Assembly (NCBI GenBank): GCA_001910725.1
Contig: MJGA01000024.1
Location: 124,001-188,000, forward strand
DNA length: 64,000 nt
From: Phanerodontia chrysosporium
Taxonomy: Eukaryota; Basidiomycota; Agaricomycetes; Polyporales; Phanerochaetaceae
Direction of reading: 5' to 3'
Shown here piece after piece: positions 58,525 through 64,000 of this stretch; within the stretch, counting starts at the first letter, position 1; each line of letters opens with the position of its first letter. The notes under the pieces are model-generated. The model ran no database searches. It was given only the letters and a program-made list of their open reading frames with translations, and was not told where the DNA came from. A program made the position numbers and the translations under genes.

Positions 58525-58568
58525 TTTTATAAAGCAGGGGCCAATTTTAAACCAGGGGCCAGCGATAG
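58525..58568 (-). repeat. Right terminal inverted repeat, doubled
   Basis: The outer unit 58544-58568 (minus strand CTATCGCTGGCCCCTGGTTT) and the inner unit 58525-58543 (minus strand TGGCCCCTGCTTTATAAAA) both match the left end; the outer matches the terminal part and the inner matches the adjoining part. Confidence 0.68.
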
Positions 58569-58570
58569 TA

Positions 58571-59393
58571 TACCCAGCGTCATTAGCACCTGTGGCGTCT
58601 GGCGAGTCCTGACGCAGGCCCGACATCCTGGAAGGCAATTTACGCACTGGTTGCGCAGAAATATTTCAGCCCTCCACACTGCGGGATGTGACGTTGTGCT
58701 CGTTGTCATGCAGCGTACGGCGCAAGGGGCAGCGTGCGGGGTAATCGATTGCCGCACGCGAGCTCCGAGAGTGAGGCGGGGGCGACGATTGACCCGGGGC
58801 GTGGCTGACTGTTCGAGGCTTGGCTGGCACGCGCAGGGCTTTTGCAAGACGAATGAAATTGCTAGGATTCGCAGTCTGCGGGATTGTCGTGTGCGAGTGT
58901 ATGTAAGGCGGACGAACTCGTATTGCTGGCTCTGATCGTCGTCCTAACCCCAACCCTAGCCTCATTCTAGGCGACGTCAGACATGTGGAAGCGCCCGGAA
59001 GTGCATCCTCGACTTTTCCAGTTGCAGTTTCGACAAACACGCTCTCGAGCTCTGCCGTCTCTTTCTCGTGTGTGCTGCGATTGAACACGCTACGCGCTGT
59101 GCACGCGATCTGCGTATATTCCTCAATCGAACGTCTGCATTCCCTGTTTTACACCCCTGTAGACCGACAGCACTCCGCGGCTTGCGGATAATTAGCACAG
59201 GAATCCTAGTACCTCTCCCAAAGTGAGTCACTTTCCGTCCCTCTGACTCATCTGTGCTCATACTTAACAGATACCACCACTCTCCTTCGCTCGCGGTCTT
59301 GTTTTCACTCCGTATGTACGCACCATAGCCCCCCGTAAAGCGAGCTTTGCACATAGCTTCGCAGTTCTCCGCCGCTTCAAGAGCACAACCCCC
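58571..59393. other. Intergenic, upstream of TRL1
   Basis: 0.8 kb without a supported gene. It includes a short CCTAACCCCAACCCTAG stretch near 58943-58959 that resembles degenerate telomeric repeat units but is too short to call. Confidence 0.45.
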
Positions 59394-62020
59394 ATGGCCA
59401 GTTCAGACCTCTCCGACGCGTTCGCGAAGCTGAGCATTGACGATGGAGACCACGAGCTCGTCGAGAAGCTGATCACGCTCTCAGAAAATTCACCGAAGCT
59501 CGTGAAGTCCACAGTGTACCAGGCTCCTGCCGACCCAAACATTTCTATACGCAGTTGGAAGATGAACGAGTTCAAGTATTACGACATCCCATCGCCGTTT
59601 CCCACCCTAGCGAGGGGCCTGTTCACGCAGGACATCGAAGTGGACGGCCATGTGAAACACAGAATTGTGGCGCGCGGCTACGACAAGTTCTTTAACATCG
59701 GCGAGGTCCCATGGACTACGGTACGTTGTATGCAGTCTTCTGGCGATACTGCTCCTGATTACTGATCAAGATCAGTGGGCATCGCTCGAGTCGCACACGA
59801 AACCGCCGTACACGCTCACGCTGAAGTCGAATGGATGCATCATCTTCATTGCCGCGCTCACGCCCACAAAGCTTCTCGTCACGTCGAAGCATTCCCTGGG
59901 ATCCAGGGAGGGAGGAGAAAGCCATGCGAATGTCGGCGAACGTTGGCTTCGTAAGCACCTTGCAGATGCAGGAAAGACAGAGGAGCAGCTCGCCCAGGTG
60001 CTATGGGAGAAGAAGTGGACAGCAGTCGCTGAGGTGCGTGCCCATTTTCCGCCGTGCACAGAGGGGTCGGCTGAGGAGTATCGGATAGCTCTGCGACGAC
60101 TCGTTCGAGGAACACGTACTGCCATACTCGAAGGAACAAACCGGCCTCCACCTCCACGGCCTCAACGAGAGCAGAGCAGACTTCCGGACGATGCAGCAGG
60201 ACATGGTCGACGCGTTCGCACGCGAGTGGGGCTTCATCGTGACACAGTCCACCGTCCTCACGACGATTCCGGAGGTCAAGCAGTTCACCGAAGAGATCGG
60301 CCGGTCGGGCAAGTGGCGCGGGCAGGCCCTCGAGGGCTTCGTGGTACGAACACATGTCTCGGAGCCGCCGTCGAAGCCAGGCAAGGACGCGAGCGCGTCG
60401 CCGTACGCGCCGGGCTCGTCCTTCTTTTTCAAGGTCAAGTTCGACGAGCCGTACATGATGTACCGCGACTGGCGCGAGGTCACGAAGACGCTGCTCTCGA
60501 AGGGCCCGTCGACAGCGCACGTGTCCAAGGCGAAGATGAAGCGTCCCGAGACGCAGGTATACGTCAAGTGGGTCATCGCCGAGATCAAGCGCGACCGCAG
60601 CCAGTTTGCCGAGTTCACGAAGGGCAAGGGCATCATCGCGACCCGTGAGCGCTTCCTCAAGTGGCTTGAGAGCAGGGAAGGCAAGCACGAGCTCGAGGAC
60701 ACGAGCAAGGAGGACGAAGCAAAGACGGAGAAGGACAAGGAGAAGTTCGGCAAGACTATTATTGTCCCCGTCGCGGTTCCTGGTGTCGGTAAGTGTGGGC
60801 ATGTGCGCTCTCTTCTCATGTGCTGAGGATCCCACCAGGCAAAACGACCATCTCCGTCGCACTCACTCACCTCTTTGGGTTCGGCCATACACAAAGCGAT
60901 GATGTTCCTGGCAAGAAGAGTGGACCGCAATTCGTCAAGAATGTGGTCAACCTACTCAAGACGCACGATGTCGTCATCGCAGATAAGTATGTTTACCCCT
61001 TCAACTCCCGTAAGTTCCAAGCCTAACATCCGGCGTCCTAGAAACAACCATCTGCGACAACATCGTCAGGCTCTCCGCGATGCCACGAAGGATATGCAGC
61101 CGCCTGTGCGCCTGCTAGCGCTGAACTGGTCATTCGACTTGCCAGTCGCCACCGTCCACCGCATCTGTGGTGACCGAATTATTGCACGAGGCGAGAACCA
61201 CCAGACATTGCGCGCCGACGCCGAGGGGAAGTCCCACGAAGACGTCATCTGGATGTTCCTTGAGAAGGCCGAAGAGCTTCTCGAGAGCGAGGTCGACGAG
61301 TCCGTGGAGATGAACGTCGAGGAGTCACTTGAGGACGCACTGGCGCGTGCCGTCGACGCCTGCGTGCGCATCCTCGGCGTGCCGCGGCCCACCACAGAAC
61401 AGATGGGCCAGGCGCTCGCAGCAGCGCGCGCATACTCGCCCGCGACGAAGCGCGACATAAAAGAGAAGCAGAAGCAGAAGGCGCGTGCACCGCGGTACTA
61501 CGCGTTCCTGCCCGAGATCGACGTCGAACAGCTTCTCGACAAGCGCCTCCGTGCGGACGACGTGTCCCACATGGGCAAGGAGTTCTACCGCGTGCTCAAG
61601 GCGAACGGGCGCGTAACGGACCGGCCTCACGTCACGCTCGTGCACGAGAAGAACCTGCCCGACGACAAGCCCCTCTGGGAGCGCGCGCAGGCGCTGCATG
61701 CGCTTGCCGCGCCGCCGCTGTTCTCCTTCCGGCTCTCGCACGCGCTGTGGGACGGCCGCGTGATGGTGCTCGTCGTCGAGGACGTCGCCGTCGCGCGCGA
61801 AGAGCCGGACCCCGAGGGCACCGGCGTCGCGTTTGTCGTGCAGCTGCCCGAGGAGCTGCGTGCGCGGCTGCATGTCACTGTCGGCACGAAGAGCAAGGAC
61901 GTCCCGCCCGTCGAAGGCAAGGAGCTCGTCCAGCGCTGGAGAAGGGGCGAGCCCGGCATCGAGGTGTGCAAGCTCGACGATGTATGGGTGAAGGGCCGCG
62001 TCCGCGGGCTGTATAATTAG
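59394..62020 (+). CDS. TRL1: Fungal tRNA ligase TRL1 (ligase, kinase and cyclic phosphodiesterase)
   Basis: Joins tRNA halves after intron removal and the HAC1-type mRNA in the unfolded-protein response. Five exons (59394-59720, 59776-60033, 60089-60788, 60839-60986, 61042-62020) give 803 residues, all phases consistent. The N-terminal adenylyltransferase carries the lysine motif in LTLKSNGCIIF and later GQALEGFVVRT and SSFFFKVKFDEPY. The central kinase has the P-loop PVAVPGVGKTTIS. The C-terminal 2H phosphodiesterase has two HxT motifs, RPHVTLVHE and ARLHVTVGT. Domain order and length match Saccharomyces Trl1. The promoter lies downstream of the MITE-like element. Confidence 0.94.
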
Positions 62021-62277
62021 TCGCAAGGACCATTTTTCTGCAACGCAAACGATCCGTGCTTTGTCGTGCTGTGCATCTCTACTCACTCGCAATGTCGCTC
62101 CGTCAACCCCACTGTGATATCCTGTGCCTAGCCATACTCATCTCAACTTCCATACGTCCGGAGATAGTGTTCGCGCCCCAAGTCGCGAGATCAGAGTGCT
62201 TTTCAAAACACCTTCAAACACAGAGACAGAGACAGAGATGCGAGAAACGCACGAATACCCTCGACACCGTGCACGTC

Positions 62278-63620
62278 TCAGCCAGAAGGCTCCCCTCCGT
62301 TCCCGTTCCCGGCCTCATCCTGCCTGGGCGCGGCTTGAGGCCCCTGGCAGATGCGAAGAAGCTCCGCGGCACCGTCGTCTCCGTACCTGTTCAGCATGGC
62401 GCGGAAGAGCTTGACAGCTTTCTCATCAGCGGTGGACGCCAGCAGAGCAATGTCTGGGCCTGGTTCTGGCAACAGGAAGGACCTAGGCTGGGGTCGTATC
62501 AGCTACGGTGCGACCTGGGAGTCTGTCGCGGTAACAGGACGTACGATACGCAAGTGCAAGTCGTTGTCGACATCTTCCCGGATGAAGAGATTGATTTCCC
62601 TGGTCGGTAGTGAGCTCCGCCTGGACATGCGCGAGAAAATGAAGCATACATGAGATGAAATACGGGTCGCTCGATGATCCTGGCAGACAGCATATTGCTG
62701 ACCGCGCAGAACTGCGTCGCTGTGGCACCCTCGATGTCCATGTGCAGGTTTATATAGTTTTCGGGATCGTTGGTGGCTCCGGTCCCGCCGTCTGCCCAGG
62801 GCACCTGCTTCTTCTTCACGCTGCTAATCTGAAGCATGTACATCTGCGGGTCCTCGCCCGGCTTATGGACTGGGTCGGGGACCAAGGAGAAGCCAAAGTC
62901 GAGCATCCAGGAAGCAGATCTGTCTGAGGCTGCCTTGTACGCGTTGTACACGCTCGCGGCATAGCTTTCGTAGTCGTCCCTGATGATAGGATGCACAGCA
63001 AAGGTGCGAAGCATACGTCCAAAGACGTCCTTCCGCATGTTATTCCGGTTGACGCGTTTACAGAACGCCTGGTGACGTGCCCTGGCAGCGTATATCATCA
63101 ATCGGCAAATGCGGTAGGTAGCGGACAAGAACGCACCGATCTTGGTGCTGACACTGGCCCTGTCGTGAGTCCGACATGGATCACGTCGTATGAGACAGAA
63201 AGCTCACTTCGACACTGCAATATATAACTTGCAAACACTTCGGAAGGTATTCCAATAAGCAATGGTCCAAGGGTGATACATGGGAAGCTACATACCTCAG
63301 AGCAGCGTTTCATGGACGGTCCCTGCATGCAGCGGTCCTGCGTGCAGTCAGGATGTTCGCAGAGCGCGGAAAGCTGCTTCATGAAATTACGAGTCTCATG
63401 AAACATATCCGCAAACCGCAGGCCCTCCTGGATCATGTCCTCCCGCCACATGCGGCGGCGGACAACTCTGCTCTGCTTGAGCGTGTCGTGGTCGGTGCTG
63501 TTGTACCCCTCGCCGAGCTCCCAGAGCTTCTCAGTCAAGTTCACGAGGTCGGCACCGCAGCCGTCGCCCGGAACGCCGTTGGAGGCAAGCAGCTTCGCGA
63601 GGTCGTGCTGAGGTCGGCGA
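62278..63620 (-). CDS. MYND-type zinc-finger protein, start not found
   Basis: Reading from the 5' side: LAKLLASNGVPGDGCGADLV, NLTEKLWELGEGYNS, MFHETRNFMKQLSALCEHPD (then CTQDRC), SMKRCSE, an intron or introns, QHQD, RARHQAFCKRVNRNNMRKDV, SWMLDFGFSLVPDPVHK, MYMLQISSVKKKQVPWAD, NYINLHMDIEGATATQFCAV. The last exon has KAVKLFRAMLNRYGDDGAAE and a stop at 62278. The C-x2-C and H-x3-C spacing around MKRCSE and RHQAFC fits a MYND finger, but the two small exons between about 63120 and 63300 do not join in a single frame, so the finger is incomplete as read. No ATG is in frame near 63620; the start may lie in an unrecognised upstream exon. Confidence 0.52.
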
Positions 63621-64000
63621 GGAGCCGTGTGGGGAGCGCGCGGCGCTACAACGCGGCCTCTGTTCTTCCCGGTGTATACGTTGTGGCGTGACGGAGGGTG
63701 GCGGGTCCGTGGGGTGTTCGCGAAATGGTGTTGCAGCTCGAGGCTACAAAACCCTTGTTAGTACCCGCGGACGAATATTTGTAGTTGGCCAAGCATCTCC
63801 TGACTGGTGCATTAGTAGCCCCTGACTGTCAAACTGCGAATGTGGCGCACCTTGATCTCTCCCCCTGTTCGGAGCCTCCGACTGAACAGTATGATCCATG
63901 CGCCCGCAAAATTCTTACAGCCATTCTAGGCGTGCATCTCACGCTCTCCATTAGTACAAGGGACGTGAGTTGCTCGGCTATGTATGCTCTCTACTGGAGC
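63621..64000. other. Right window edge, unresolved
   Basis: About 380 bases, probably the 5' region of the MYND-type gene; no reliable exon was found. Confidence 0.4.

Larger units (their letters stand above)
57889..58568. mobile_element. 680-base MITE-like element with terminal inverted repeats and TA duplication
   Basis: Ends CTATCACTGGCCCCTG (57889) and CAGGGGCCAGCGATAG (58568) are inverted copies with one mismatch. Each is flanked by TA (57887-57888 and 58569-58570), the target duplication made by Tc1/mariner-type transposases. The left repeat continues CTTTATAAAA. At the right end a second, inner copy (58525-58543) matches this continuation, giving a doubled terminus. A related direct copy lies inside at 58074-58092 (TGGCCCTGCTTTATAAATT). 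No transposase is recognisable, so the element is non-autonomous. Confidence 0.7.

Noticed and set aside
58943..58959. Telomere-like CCTAACCCCAACCCTAG
   Set aside because: Only two to three degenerate units in the middle of a gene-rich region; likely chance.
59665..60648. Long plus-strand open frame overlapping TRL1
   Set aside because: Crosses two TRL1 introns in a different frame; TRL1 motifs are all in the annotated frame.
59879..62092. Two long minus-strand frames (59879-60862 and 61325-62092)
   Set aside because: Antisense shadows of TRL1 exons, with no domain of their own.
62219..62240. Short CAGAGA tandem repeat
   Set aside because: Three units of simple sequence near the MYND gene end; no functional signal.

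Overview
This is a gene-dense piece of a filamentous fungal nuclear genome. Nearly all genes have several 48-65 base GT-AG introns. The gene set (AA9 polysaccharide monooxygenase with a cellulose-binding module, DUF6533 and DUF6534 seven-helix membrane proteins, a degenerate F-box family, serine- and proline-rich orphan proteins) points to a wood-decaying Agaricomycete basidiomycete, probably of the Polyporales. This placement rests on family knowledge, not on a search. No rRNA, CRISPR array or recognisable tRNA gene was seen.

Layout. 0-7 kb: the 3' end of the mRNA cleavage factor CFT1, a proline-rich orphan, and two tandem broken F-box genes. 7-14 kb: a secreted S28 serine peptidase, a third broken F-box gene, and a small one-helix membrane protein built from very short exons. 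14-21 kb: an SMP/C2 membrane-contact protein (tricalbin/Mug190 type) and a fourth F-box gene split by a 61-base homopolymer flanked by an 11-base direct repeat. 22-27 kb: a G1 glutamic peptidase, an intact DUF6533 gene and a decayed DUF6533 copy. 27-40 kb: a housekeeping block with a TMEM242-like protein, EXO70, an E(z)/EZH2-type SET methyltransferase, ATG18, RAD6, an unknown protein and ATG101. 40-46 kb: two low-complexity orphans, a DUF6534 protein and the AA9 enzyme. 47-56 kb: a DUF6533 fragment, an intact DUF6533 gene, and two UNC93-type transporters arranged tail to tail. 56-64 kb: an unassigned GC-rich stretch, a 680-base element with terminal inverted repeats and TA target duplication, the tRNA ligase TRL1, and a MYND-type zinc-finger protein.

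Functional links. ATG18 and ATG101 both act in autophagosome formation and lie 3.5 kb apart. ATG18 is divergent with the ubiquitin-conjugating enzyme RAD6 across 324 bases, and EXO70 is divergent with the E(z)-type gene across 362 bases. The AA9 enzyme and the two secreted acid peptidases fit extracellular decay of plant material.

Reliability. EXO70, ATG18, the SMP/C2 gene and one UNC93-type gene each carry frame breaks of about one base within otherwise perfect exon-intron structures. For EXO70 and ATG18 the summed exon lengths are exactly one base short. This suggests residual base deletions in the assembly, which also bears on how many F-box copies are truly pseudogenes. Exon borders were placed by eye from splice consensus, reading frame and family conservation.
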